Shown one piece after another: positions 46,107-56,850 of a stretch of 64,000 nt of DNA (position 1 is its first letter; each line of letters starts with the position of its first letter). Source of the DNA: Stropharia rugosoannulata (Eukaryota > Basidiomycota > Agaricomycetes > Agaricales > Strophariaceae); NCBI GenBank assembly GCA_028532985.1, contig JANCIK010000001.1:4340001-4404000 (forward strand), written 5' to 3'. Made by a program: the position numbers and the translations under genes. The notes below the pieces were generated by a model that did not search any database, was not told the origin of the DNA, and was given only the letters and a program-made list of their open reading frames with translations.

Positions 46107-47165
46107 ATACGCCCTGCAGTCGCAAATAAACAGCTGCAGGGCGTCTCCGCCATTAACGCCTAGCAGCTTGCGCCGGGACTTGAACCCCGACTGCCAGCTC
46201 TGCGCCCGGATACCGCGCCCGCCAGGGCCCCAAAAAGCGCATGCCAGGACGCGGCGAGCGTCCTGGCGTGCGTCTGACATTTTGTGTCCACCCCCGCCCC
46301 CGCCTCTGCGCCCGGGCACAGCGCCGACTAGCGCCCTCGAAACCGCACGCCAGGACGTCTCCCAGCGTCCTGGCGTGCGTATACGACGCCCTGCAGCTGC
46401 CCAATGCGGCTGCAGGGCGTCTGCCCTTTTGTTCCCGCCCCCGCCCCATCCTCTGCGCCCGGGCACCGCGCCCACCAGCGCCCCAAAAAGTGCATGCCAG
46501 GACGCTCGCAGCGTCCTGGCGTGCGTATCCGACGCCCTGCAGCTGCCCAATTCGGCTGCAGGGCGGCTGCCCTGTTGTACCCGCCCCCACCCCCGCCTCT
46601 GCGCCCGGGCACCGCGCCCACCAGCGCCCCAAAAAGCGCATGCCAGGACGTCTCCCAGCGTCCTGGCGTGCGTATCCGACGCCCTGCAGCTGCCCAATGC
46701 GGCTGCAGGGCGTCTGCCCTTTTGTTCCCGCCCCCGCCCCATCCTCTGCGCCCGGGCACCGCGCTCACCAGCGCCCCGAAAAGCGCATGCCAGGACGCTG
46801 CGAGCGTCCTGGCGTGCGTATCCGACGCCCTGCAGCTGCCCAATGCGGCTGCAGGGCGTCTGCCCTTTTGTTCCCGCCCCCGCCCCATCCTCTGCGCCCG
46901 GGCACCGCGCTCACCAGCGCCCCAAAAAGCGCATGCCAGGACGCTCGCAGCGTCCTGGCGTGCGTGTACGGCGCCCTGCAGCTGCCCAATGCGGCTGCAG
47001 GGCGTCTGCCCTTTTGTGTCCACCTCCGCCCCCGCCTCTGCGCCCGGGCACCGCGCCCACCAGCGCCCCAAAAACCGCACGCGTGCAGGCAGCCAGGTAG
47101 CGTCGTCCCCGTCCCGGCGCGCCTCAGAACGCTCTGCAGCCGTTCTCCACAGCTGTAGAGCGTTC
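46107..47165. repeat. GC-rich tandem array, 146-147 bp units with two dyads each
   Basis: The anchor ACGCCCTGCAGCTGCCCAAT starts at 46386, 46532, 46679 and 46825, and with a first-base change at 46971: spacing 146, 147, 146, 146. Each unit has dyad A (GCATGCCAGGACG...CGTCCTGGCGTGC) and dyad B (CGCCCTGCAGC...GCTGCAGGGCG), joined by CCCGCCCCCGCC- and GCGCCCGGGCACCGCGCCC-type sequence. Diverged end units lie near 46110 and 47135. All frames are open because of base composition. No protein is inferred. Confidence 0.95.
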
Positions 47166-47346
47166 CCTATGGCCCTGACCCTTCTTGTGGCTGCTGCATC
47201 TCATTCGTACGTCTATTTCAGCCTCAATCAAAACCTGGCACGAAGTTTTGAAGACTAAGGACTGCGAGAAAAGTCAGGACTGCGAGAACAAATCAAAAGT
47301 CAGCTGGTTGGGAGTATTTAATTCCTCGTCCGTTACGCAAAGCTTC

Positions 47347-47510
47347 ATCTCTGCTCGTCATGGCCAACAGTGAGTACTACCTTTCCTGCTTTTCTCAATG
47401 CTTAATGCTTACTCTTTTTAAGCGTCCTCATCTCTGCTCGTTATGTCCAACAGTGCGTACTCCATTTCCTGCTCTTCCCAATGCTTAACCCTTACTCTTT
47501 TCAAGCGTTC
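47347..47510. repeat. 83-bp tandem duplication of first exon plus intron
   Basis: CATCTCTGCTCGTCATGGCC-type sequence is repeated 83 bases later as CATCTCTGCTCGTTATGTCC. The donor, intron body and TTTTTAAG/TTTTCAAG acceptor are also duplicated. Confidence 0.9.
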
Positions 47511-47958
47511 GCGTACAGCATCTATTTCCACAAACGAACGTTGCGCAATGCCCAAGAAAGACGCGAGGGCGCAATTTCGGCCGTGAAACTCGCAATCGAA
47601 AAGGTTCAGTCCACCGTGAAGGACTTCGAAACACCGTCGAACGGACTTTGGCGCGTTGTTATATAGTAAGTACATTTTCTTTATATTGTTTTCGGTAACA
47701 CTTACCAGACACGTTTTCGACAGCCAAGATCTTCACATTTCCAACAGCGACGAGACTCTACCCCATTACACGGCGTTCGGTTTCTCTCGTGTCGAAGACG
47801 ACAAGACCGGAAAATTGTTCACTGCGATCTGGTATCTTCACGTATACGTCGACGAAGAAGGAACCGTGAAGGACATCGAGTGCGCACGAATCTCCAGAAA
47901 ACCAGGGAGCCGCACTCTGCAGAAGAGGCATATGAAGTTCGCTGCGGTGAGTTTATAA
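47360..47958 (+). CDS. Unknown small protein with duplicated first exon
   Basis: The shortest model uses the ATG at 47443: exons 47443-47452, 47506-47665 and 47724-47958, in phase, 134 residues. The same 10-base first exon plus intron occurs one 83-base unit upstream (ATG at 47360). Splicing 47360-47369 to 47423-47452 and on to 47506 is also in phase and adds residues MANTSSSLLV. The protein has FAYSIYFHKRTLRNAQERRE, VKLAIEKVQSTVKDFE, GFSRVEDDKTGKLFTAIWYL and a basic end. It has no signal peptide and no family I recognise. The terminal VSL could instead be a donor (GTGAGT). It may be a lineage-specific gene. Confidence rests on the splice logic only. Confidence 0.5.
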
Positions 47959-48746
47959 TTGAATGTCTATTTGATTAGTCTGATATCTTTCTAGGGACCT
48001 TTTGCTATTTGATAATAAAAAATGCCAATACATACGTACCAGACTGAAAAATCTTGTCCTCTGAAATGTAACCAGTGTATAAATACAATCTATCTAGCTC
48101 AGTGTGGTAGTAAAACCTAGCGTAAACCTGTTCCAATCCGTATACCTATATATCATGTATTGATCCCCTATAAACTTGTAGAAGACTGTTGTTATGTTAT
48201 AGTATACTTCTATAGATTATTATCTTGCAGGCTATGGTCGCTACCTTATGAATACATTATATAACTAGACTCATCATTATTGTACTGTATTCTAGCTGGT
48301 TAAAGTAAGATACAAGTAAGATAATAAAACACTACATTGGGCTTAGCTACAGGAATTCTGTAGTCCTTACACTGTTATAGAATGAGTACGCTACGTTATC
48401 AATACTTTATCCTACCAGTTTAATGAGTATCGTTCAGTATTGTGAGTACACTACGTTATCAGTACATTATCCCACCAGTTTAAGGATTATGGTTCAGTAT
48501 TGCGAGTATGCATATGTTACAAATACTATCAGACAGTTGACATTATGAGATATGATAGGTAATCTTCTGTCATTCCATGCCTGATGAAGAAATAAATATA
48601 TTCTCTTACATATACATACAATCCGGCGTAATTATACTAAAGTGTTCTCATGCCAAGAACGCCATGAATATCGCAGCATAATGCCCCATAAGGACATAAA
48701 ACTCGACAAAACATAGCCATCGTGTTGTCGGAGTTAAAAGGTGAAA
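47959..48746. other. AT-rich intergenic spacer
   Basis: No frame of note. It contains a degenerate direct repeat of about 60 bases (GAGTACACTACGTTATCA..TACATTATCCCACCAGTTTAA-type sequence) around 48387-48500. Confidence 0.45.
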
Positions 48747-50064
48747 TCAATTTTTCCACCTTTTGCTGATGTGGTACGTCCGAGTCTCGGAGGCAAAATC
48801 ACAGTCACTATCTGATGCTTCACAATCCTCCTGAGTAGTTGATAGAAGCTGCAAATCCTTGCCTATTGTGTTGCAAATGTGTTGCAGCTTGAACTGCTTA
48901 ATGATGTCGAGACCTTTATCACCGAGCCCCATGGCTTGATCCGTGCTGTGAGAATGCTTCAGTGAGCGGTCAATCAATATTCAATATTCAATGGGTAAGC
49001 TGGTCCAATTTACCTACGAGCCATCAAATCGAACAGAGTTAGTGTGTTTACTCCACGAGAACGTCCAGAGACTTTATCTTTCCCCTGGATTCATAAGGTA
49101 GTGTCATCAACCGGAAATCATTGACTGCATTGAATGGATTACCTTGGATGTCAACAAATACACATGTCTCCGAAGAATCATAGAAAGAGAAATATGCGAA
49201 AGCATCACATGTCATTCCCATAAGGTCTCGGTTGTGACCTGCTTCATCCGTTCCCGAAAAGTTGACAGTAGAAAAAGAATCCAAAATTCGCTCACTCGGA
49301 AGGTACATCATCACGGCTTGTACTCTTCTGGACCTAATGAATAGTGGTGTCTCGATGGTCACGAAAAGGTGTTGCAATCCATGGGACTTGCGATTTGGGG
49401 AGCAATTGATAAATGCTGCCGTATGAAGTTAGCACTGTGGGCACTGTACCTAATGCAAGATTAGCAAATGTGCCACCAGTGCTGTATCTTCGACTTGTTC
49501 GGAAGATCGGAGGTATGTATATTTAGCTCGTACATCAGTGCACATCATGGCTAAATAAATCTTTACTTAAAGGAATGTGTATGCAGACGGCTACTGATAA
49601 GGGCTCTGAAATGTCAAAGCTTGTGCCACTTGTGACAACTCTACGGTTAGTTCAATTCGACTGTTGTTTGTTGTGATGTATGATTTATTGATTTTTTAGG
49701 GAAATATACCAGCCATGACTCTCAGAAGAAACTTGAAAGTATTCCTGCTCTCAAGGCAGTCAAAAGTATATACAATATAACTCGGGAACGGAACTGGCGC
49801 CCTATCTGGGAGAAAGAGCTCGGGAATGTTGCTCCTGTGTATACGTCTGGTAAAGCTCTGGTAAACTTTCATCACAATGACCCTATCCACGAGTAAGTAC
49901 ATCTTCCAGCTGTCACCCACATGAATCAATTGCGGCTTCACATGATTGTTAAGGAAAGTCAAACACATCGGGTTAGAAAACAAGCCAAAAGTCTGCTTCC
50001 CATCGGAGGACGCCGAATTGACATGTAAGAGCACCCCGAGGACTGGGGAGGCATGCAGAATCAA
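48747..50064 (-). CDS. Alpha-type protein kinase-like gene (structure unresolved, perhaps decayed)
   Basis: Two parts are clear. 49377-49048 carries YLPSERILDSFSTVNFSG, then DLMGMTCDAFAYFSFYDSSE and VFVDIQGN, matching the alpha-kinase catalytic block. Exon 48956-48747 carries TDQAMGLGDKGLDIIKQF with QHICN, matching the Gly-rich loop and Zn-binding C-terminus. A piece TLFDLMAR sits between them just before a GTAAAT donor at 49008. I could not find an acceptor that joins DIQG to it in phase. The N-terminal lobe (50064-49696) gives a weak match only. By family these are Ser/Thr kinases of the eEF2K/MHCK type, expanded in basidiomycetes. This may be a pseudogene. Confidence 0.6.
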
Positions 50065-50341
50065 CTAATCAGAATTCCGGGTGAAGACATTGATACACTT
50101 CTTGCTGAATATGATAGACCTGATCTACTTCAGTTCGGTTCAGATGAAATGGTACAATTCTGTGAATATCTATACAAGAATATTGGCTCACTAGAATTGA
50201 GTGCCAAGGTTGGCTGGAAGGTTTTCCGCAGAATGATTGAATATGATCTTGTGCAAAAGGATCAAAATTAAAATTCAAGTATATTGTTGCACTGTAGCAT
50301 ACTACAATATAAATACATATACCCAAGAGCTTTCTCATACT
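50065..50341. other. Spacer, nothing supported
   Basis: A 72-codon plus-strand frame (50053-50271) has no known motif. Confidence 0.35.
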
Positions 50342-50503
50342 GTACTCTATGCTGCAGGCAGCAGAACTTTTTTATGCACTCTTGTTGCCTTTGAAGCTTG
50401 AGAGTGTTGCGGACAAGTTGCGAGAACGATGCAGCGTGGGCGTGAGAATAAGCTGTGAGGTGTGATGTTGATGGTCGAGTGAGCCTTGCGGTTCTCGGCC
50501 GCC
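50342..50503 (+). repeat. Dispersed repeat, copy 2
   Basis: Partner of 28160-28322 in opposite orientation. The two share most bases over about 160 bp and end at the same CGGCCGCC. Confidence 0.75.
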
Positions 50504-50656
50504 CTAATCAACAACGATGTTTCGAAAGACTGTCAAAACTTTCTACCAAGTTTTGTACGAGGTGACCTACTACGCTCACCCGGTTCTTTCAAACCCCGCC
50601 AAGGGTTCGGCAGTCCGGCCCGGCCACCCGCCATAACTAATCACGGAGGTCAACAC

Positions 50657-51745
50657 ATGAGTCAACTTCATACCAACAATGGAACACGAACGGTGTTATA
50701 CTCGACAAGCATGTATTCAAGTATCTCTTCTTCTGTTATACCGGCTGCTCCACATACACAGGACCCCACTATAGATGTAGGGCCGCCTCCGTGTCCAGGT
50801 GAGTTAACTTATCCATGGATTGCAGCCTGTCATTTACGAGCGGGTTTCTCCATCCAGTGAAGGACTGCATCATTCCTGTCGATATTGTGCTAGAGTCGTC
50901 GGATGGTCACATGTACGGAGCGCATACCAAGAATCTGCAACAGTTCAGCGAAGGGTTCCCGTTTGGCGGTTCCGTTACAATTGATGTGCCCAAACTGCCT
51001 GAGGACAGCAAAGTACTCGATCTACTTATGAAATTCATGCACCACACCCGGCAACCCTCCCTCGAGAACATTCCAGTCAACGTCCTTTCACAGCTGGCGG
51101 AGGCGGTGGAGAAGTACATGGTCTATTCTGCGATGGAGCTTTGCAAAGTGCACATGAAGTGAGTCCGAGATGCTCATTAGCTTCAGTCCTTGCTAAATTG
51201 ACGCTCATTCGACGTGTAGGATCACTGTTGAGCAGCATCCCATCAATGTTCTGCTGTACGCGGTGAAACATGACTATAGCGATCTCGCAAATGCAGCTGC
51301 GCGGTTCACGCTAACCACAGACGCCTCGACCATGATCAAGCAATCGACAGAAGCAAATCTTCACCCCAGCTTCCTCAATAGTTGGGTAAGCCATAGCTTG
51401 TCCATAATCTGCGTTGTGCGATGCCATTATGACCCCTATTCCCTTTTGCAGTTCCTTTATCGTGAAACATGGGCCACTCGCATGAAAGAGGTGGCCGAAA
51501 ATCCACCTAATCCATCTTCCTCTTTGCACAAAGGCGGAATAACCCAATGCAAGGACTGGGAGCCGTTCAGGAAGGAAGTGCTGCTGAAAGTCGGTGTAGG
51601 ATTCGATGGTCTGCTCCAATTTACAAACATAATCAACGACAAGATCGGCATGCTCTCCGAGTGTACTTATTGCACCAAGCGCGCTGAGCGATGGGCTCAC
51701 CATGCTAAAACGGTTCATATGACGCATAGTTCGACGTTCCGGTGA
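50657..51745 (+). CDS. BTB/POZ domain protein
   Basis: Four exons (50657-50798, 50858-51158, 51220-51385, 51452-51745) join in phase to 300 residues. After a Ser-rich N-terminus, the BTB fold begins: DIVLESSDGHMYGAHTKNLQ, FSEGFPF, VLDLLMKFMHHTRQPSLENI, LSQLAEAVEKYMVYSAMELC. Helical repeats follow (HPINVLLYAVKHDYSDLANAA). The end has a C-x2-C pair plus histidines (SECTYCTKRAERWAHHAKTVH), possibly a metal site. The layout is standard for the large basidiomycete BTB family (Cul3 adaptors or scaffolds). The partner is unknown. Confidence 0.85.
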
Positions 51746-51907
51746 CGCGGTGACTAATGACAAGGATGGTAATAAAATCACGAGTAGTCCTTCTGATTAT
51801 AACCTCGAAGGTATCTTTTAAGTAAAATAAAATAAGGCATGTAAAATACAGTTAACACGGCAAACATAGTTACAGATACATACGCGAATGCAGAACAAGT
51901 GACAAAA

Positions 51908-53692
51908 TTACTTTAAAGCAACTTCTTTTTCGACGCTTTGCCATTCATCGCTTTCCCATCTCCGAACCCATTCTGTTCCTTCGCACAGCTGGACCCGCCT
52001 CAGTTGCTTGCAATACCGATTCCACCCATACAGGTAATCCCTGACCACCAAGGCTTGTTCATCCCTCTCTGCAGGCGAGTAGGCGGGGGTAACATCATCA
52101 GTCTTTTTTCGTGGAGTGTCTACAAACATAACTTCTTCCATATGCAAAAACCGCGACGTGGATGCGCGTACAAATCCGCTGTACATGTTCGACATGGGAT
52201 GGGATGCCGGGAGCGAGGAGGGTTTATAGAGGATACGGAGTGTATGAATGCGTGGGAGGCTAGTAAGAATACTGCCACCTAGCGTGTGCAGAATGCCCTG
52301 TGACGATCGTTGAGACGTGTCTTGAACACTGAACAAATTGTTACATACCTCGTCCCAAGTCTCTTTGCCGACCTGAATAATGACGCTTTGGATGTCATAG
52401 AACATAGTTCGGATGGCGAAGAGGATCTCCATGTCCCATGACGGAAGGCAGAGCTCAAGCGTGAAGAGTTGTTTGGGACGTCTGACAGGCCGCCGCGTGG
52501 CAGGGTGGACCTTGGTATTCAACGCCCACAAGAGTCTCCCTAGCACCTGCGGGTCGTGTGCCGGCGGGGTGAACTTGATATGGCGGAGGGCGTATTCTTC
52601 CCCGTCTTCATCTGTTTCATCTTCACTCCCCCTGTCCTCGGTATGTGCAGCAGTCGCCATCATGTCCCGTATGTCCGCGCGGCCTAGGCGGTAGAACACG
52701 CCAAGGGTCTCGATCGGGCCCGCATAGCTCCAGAGACCGCGAACAAGCTCGTCGAGGTCCTCGGCATGGTCCTCCTGGAACGCCCGGTCGAGCTCGCGCA
52801 GGTGCTGCTCCTCCATCGACCAGTGGTGTACGGTCAAATCGAGCCTGGGTGAGCGTACCGTTGGCGGTTGGGATGCTTGTTGAGCCGGAATCGTTCGCGG
52901 GGAGGTGAGATGCGCGAGGTTACGCATTAGCCCACGAGTAAGGAGGGGGATACGTACTTGCAGAAACTGCAAGCGCGGTGCGGCCGGCGGGGCCGGCGGG
53001 TCTGGGGGTGCGGCTACAGCCATTCCGTGCTGCACCATGAAAACGTTCCCCTGGGATTCATGTCGAATAAAGAAACTGTACGCCGACGACATCGTGTCCG
53101 TCCAGGTAATGTCAAGAGATTTGAGAGTGTCCGCTGTGATCAGCTGAATGGGGTGGATAGAGCTACTTGAGATGCCCGGAAGAGTGATATTATGAAGTCT
53201 GACGTGTTCCAGAGGAAGAGTGCGCAAGTCAAGTGCTTCTGTGCCCGCCACAAAACGTTTAGATGTGGGGCTGTAGATGCAGCTCTCAATCACGACGGTC
53301 CGTAAAGTGGGTATCTGGGCCAATATAAGGAAAAGAGATGTTCCAAATGCACTCCCCGTTAGAACCAGAGTGTGAAGGGACGTGAATGATACGAGTTCCT
53401 GGTGGATACTGGCAAATCCAATAGAATTTGGGGGTGCTGACTGATCAGAGCGGTATGGAACGCTAATGGTCACCGTTTGTGGTAACATTGTCAGCTCGCG
53501 CTTCGTGGTTTGCCATTCGTCGATGTCCAAGGTACACTGTGCGGTTGTCGACCAAAAAACATCGCGGAGCAGCGGTCTAGCAAGAAGTGCCCGTAAACGC
53601 CTGGAGACCAGCGAAAAAGACCTTAGCTCTGCCGGTGAAAGATAGCTGCCAATCTCTAGCCAAATGTCATCCGGTATTTCCAGTCGTTCCAT
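51908..53692 (-). CDS. F-box protein
   Basis: An open frame of 595 codons starts at the ATG at 53692 (MERLEIPDDIWLEIGSYLSP). Its first about 45 residues are a clear F-box (AELRSFSLVSRRLRALLARP). The rest is leucine-rich and LRR-like. Upstream the frame continues only with a GTG. A good intron candidate (52348-52298, GTATGT...TCACAG, 51 bp, multiple of three, no stop) lies inside, so the mature protein may be 17 residues shorter. Probable role: SCF ubiquitin-ligase substrate adaptor. Target unknown. Not closely similar to the F-box gene at 15.8 kb. Confidence 0.85.
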   Translation of the reverse strand: MERLEIPDDIWLEIGSYLSPAELRSFSLVSRRLRALLARPLLRDVFWSTTAQCTLDIDEWQTTKRELTMLPQTVTISVPYRSDQSAPPNSIGFASIHQELVSFTSLHTLVLTGSAFGTSLFLILAQIPTLRTVVIESCIYSPTSKRFVAGTEALDLRTLPLEHVRLHNITLPGISSSSIHPIQLITADTLKSLDITWTDTMSSAYSFFIRHESQGNVFMVQHGMAVAAPPDPPAPPAAPRLQFLQVRIPLLTRGLMRNLAHLTSPRTIPAQQASQPPTVRSPRLDLTVHHWSMEEQHLRELDRAFQEDHAEDLDELVRGLWSYAGPIETLGVFYRLGRADIRDMMATAAHTEDRGSEDETDEDGEEYALRHIKFTPPAHDPQVLGRLLWALNTKVHPATRRPVRRPKQLFTLELCLPSWDMEILFAIRTMFYDIQSVIIQVGKETWDEVCNNLFSVQDTSQRSSQGILHTLGGSILTSLPRIHTLRILYKPSSLPASHPMSNMYSGFVRASTSRFLHMEEVMFVDTPRKKTDDVTPAYSPAERDEQALVVRDYLYGWNRYCKQLRRVQLCEGTEWVRRWESDEWQSVEKEVALK

Positions 53693-54476
53693 TGGATATC
53701 GCACCAATAGATTAGGAGAAATGAGAAGGTAGAGGTTGCAGTGCACAGCAACAGGGGCGGATTCGTTGTTGTTTGTTAGGTTGTTGTCATCCGGATCACG
53801 ATCGTCAATATGTCACGGCTGAATAAAAGGAATACCTTGCGTGACTTTCTGAGACTTTTCTGCTTGCTTTCTGCTAACTTTCTGAAGCATTAACAAAGGT
53901 TGAACAAAGGTGACATTGAAAGAATGTGGTACCACTTTGTCTCTGGTCAGTGCTTTGCAACTGAGTTTCCAGGTACTATGCAAGCTGTTGAGTACAAAAC
54001 CAATACAAAACTCATCATAGTGGTATTACAATGGTGCTAATAGTTACTCTTGAACTGATGTAGCCGTTCGCGCGATAGTATAAGTATGGATGAACAAAAC
54101 CTCGCTCTGGATGCCAGCCTATGTCATTACCGAGGCCTGCATATAAGGATACCATTGTCAATGTATGGAGAGGTTTCAAAGAGGTTTGCAAGTGATTATG
54201 TAAAATGAACTGGAGTAGACAGACTGATGTCCAGGTCTTTATGAGACTTTAGGCCTTTAGGTAGGAATGCGGGCCTTTTTGGCATAAACTTCTGCTAGCA
54301 GGCTCCGAGTGGGCTAGCAGCGCCGCGCGCGTTTGTCGACGTGATTATATTTTAGAACGCTTGTGATGTCACAGGATCGGAAACATTCGATGCGAACTGT
54401 TTCTATTTCTGGCAAGTTGCTGGCAAGTATAAAGACCATCAGCGCCGTAGACTGGGCGCTTTTGTCAACGACAACC
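53693..54476. other. Intergenic, divergent promoter region
   Basis: No coding evidence between two outward-facing genes. Confidence 0.45.
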
Positions 54477-55173
54477 ATGTCTACGAACACCTTGAACGCC
54501 TTCATCGCACGCTCAACCGCCTCGCCATATGCATTAGGTCTAGGTCTCAGCTTGGGAAGCATATCGTACTTCTTCTGGGGAAATCTTGCAGGGCAAACGA
54601 TGGGGGGTCTCGCTATCCCCATCCATCCGCAGGTCAGAAAGCATCTCGGACTATCCATAGCGAAGTCAGTCGAAATATGGGCCTGGGGTTACAAACTAGG
54701 CGCAGTAAGTTATTTTCTTACTTTTGTAGAAGGGCGTGTTAACCTATATGATGCGGTTACTAGAAACACTACGGAGGATCCGGTGTCTTTGCAGGTCTGT
54801 CAGCCTTGGTTGCAGCTTTCAACATTCCCAAGGGAACGCCCATATCCAAGAACTTCATGCTACTTCTCTCTGCCTCCATGCTCTCTAATGGGATATATAC
54901 TGTTTTAATCAGTGCGTTTGTTTCTTTGTTAGAAGAGACTGGGATAAATCTAATACCCATGCAGTGCTGCCGACTAATAACAGGATCCTTGCTATTAAGG
55001 ACAAAATGGTCCGTCGTGAAGTAGAACCATCTGGAGAGGTTTCGTTGACGGCTGCGGAAGAGCTAGAGGCAATCACGCTGTTGCAGAAATGGCGACAAAT
55101 GCATTATGTACGCATAGTGCTAGGAGGGTTGAGCTGGGTCGGCGCGTTGGCTGCGTATGCGACTACAGTGTAA
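54477..55173 (+). CDS. DUF1772 (anthrone-oxygenase-like) membrane protein
   Basis: Three exons (54477-54704, 54764-54911, 54965-55173) join in phase to 194 residues. There are about four membrane segments (ALGLGLSLGSISYFFWG, GVFAGLSALVAAF, FMLLLSASMLSNGIYTVLI, YVRIVLGGLSWVGALAAY). The DUF1772 core block IMLPTNNRILAIKDKM is followed by a charged loop and a last W-R-x3-H-Y-V-R helix. The family includes anthrone oxygenases of fungal polyketide pathways and many uncharacterised small membrane proteins, so oxygenase activity is a possibility, not a finding. It lies 3 kb from the SDR cluster. Confidence 0.82.
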
Positions 55174-56418
55174 TATTTCACGCAAAAGATTTGTTGTACC
55201 ATATGTGAAGTAATAAAACGGCTCTTTATGAGCATTGATATTGTTGTTACAGATTAAATAGGCTCCACAAGTTAACTGTAGAGCAGGAGAACGAATATAT
55301 AATTTAATCTTGTAAATGCGTGTCCCGCCCATATGAACGTTCTCCGCCGAATTGCGGATTCGTGGTGTAGTATGCTCTCCAAAGTTAGTGTTGTCGGTAG
55401 GTGAAGGTGTCGCGTTGTTGTACAGTCCGTGTCGCTTCATGAAATACATGATGAATACTGTAGCGAACAGTGAGTTATGCAGATCATGTCATTTAGCTTT
55501 TCATGCATACATACATGATAATTTTATGAATACGCTCAGTGATCTTAAGCTATAACGCAGTAAACATTTGTAGCTGTTCCAGCTTTCTCGTAGTCGACGA
55601 TTTCACTTGAGGTCACCGAGGTCACCGAGTCATCGCTGGACTCGCTGTGATGCGATGAAGAGGAGGTTGCGATGGAGAGATAAGTGAGGACTGTAGTAGT
55701 GAAAGAGTCCATTTTACACCGCTATAGCAGAGATGTATAAGCCTCGGAGTCGCGTTCGCAGGATAGGGGTCAGGGCTTGCTGCAGCAGCGTACGAAACAG
55801 CCTGTTCTATCTCGACTCTTTCGTTTATATACGTTTGCGCACCGCAAGCAATAGAATCTAAAGTATCTTAGCACCTATTTGGGAGTCTATCTTATTGTTC
55901 ATGGTACTATATAGTCGTATTTTTACTTAACGCGCTCTGTGAGGTTTGTCATCTGAGCCAATACAGTTTACATCGCCGTTATTGTGTTTATTTATTTTTT
56001 GCTCTGGGAGATCAGTGGCACGCGTCGTGGTTAAGACCTTCCGCTGCCGAACTCTGCTCATCCCAGCTAAAAATAGAGGTGATGGTTCCTTGACGTTCTA
56101 ATTACCGTTCCAACACAATAACGTTGCTGAAGTGTGAGCCCGCGTGAGCACCATGTTTAGGTGTTATTTTTGGAACGGTTCAAGTTACTCTGTCCACGCT
56201 CAGCTTTGCTTTTTGTCTTCAAGAATACTATTCCACATTGATTCCACAAACGAAATATACTTCACTACTTTGATTTCACAGTGCGTATAAGTTTAGGTAC
56301 TACTACAAATTCTTTAAGCGGAAAGAGAGAACGCCGGGCTCTGAGTGATAACGCGGTCGAAATTGCTGGAGAACGGAAGGGCTAGATAAGATATACTCAA
56401 CAAAATGAATCAATCGAC
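55174..56418. other. Intergenic, no supported gene
   Basis: Contains a duplicated GAGGTCACC (55610-55628) and no gene. Confidence 0.45.
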
Positions 56419-56850
56419 TTACTCAACCCAGACAGCCTTGACTACATAGTCAGACCTAGAACGTATCAGATATAGAATTAGAAAGGCTAGGTCAAAGTCT
56501 CTTTTGTTAAACGGACCTTGGCTCAAGGCCGGTAGGAATGGTAATAGAGGCAATCCCAGTGGACGGGTTGACGCCATCAGCGAGATGGCCGTAGTAGGCC
56601 CAGATTTCATTATCTCTAGAAAGATATAGGTCCCAAGTAGGAGGATCGTGAGGCCCTACTGTCCATGAGATGGTAGTTATTGCACCGAAGTGCTTCTCGA
56701 CAGGCGCTTGTAGCGTCAAAGCGCTAATGCCAGACGCGAAGAGAGCGGTGATGACGAGAGGGCTGGTTTCATACAGATAATCGTGTTAGTACTTGATCTA
56801 CTCGGAGAAAAAAGAGGTAAAGCTGACACAGAGAGCTTGAATTGAACCAT
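56419..56850 (-). CDS. Small secreted cell-surface-type protein (Kre9/Knh1-like fold)
   Basis: Three exons (56850-56828, 56762-56517, 56455-56419) join in phase to 101 residues. A signal peptide (MVQFKLSVPLVITALFASGISA, cleavage after ISA) is followed by one beta-sandwich domain: EKHFGAITTISWTVG, DPPTWDLYLSRDNEIWAYYG, ASITIPTGLEPRSDYVVKAV. This is the layout of short secreted proteins related to the N-terminal domain of Kre9/Knh1-type fungal wall proteins. It has no cysteines, no GPI signal and no Ser/Thr-rich tail, so it is probably a free extracellular protein. The first donor (GTCAGC) is not ideal. It was chosen because it restores phase and the signal peptide. Confidence 0.75.

Noticed and set aside
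46084..47258. Long open frames of 160-338 codons in all reading directions over the GC-rich array
   Set aside because: They overlap each other on both strands and simply follow the 146-bp repeat, whose GC-rich composition lacks stops. No domain and no splice or start logic.
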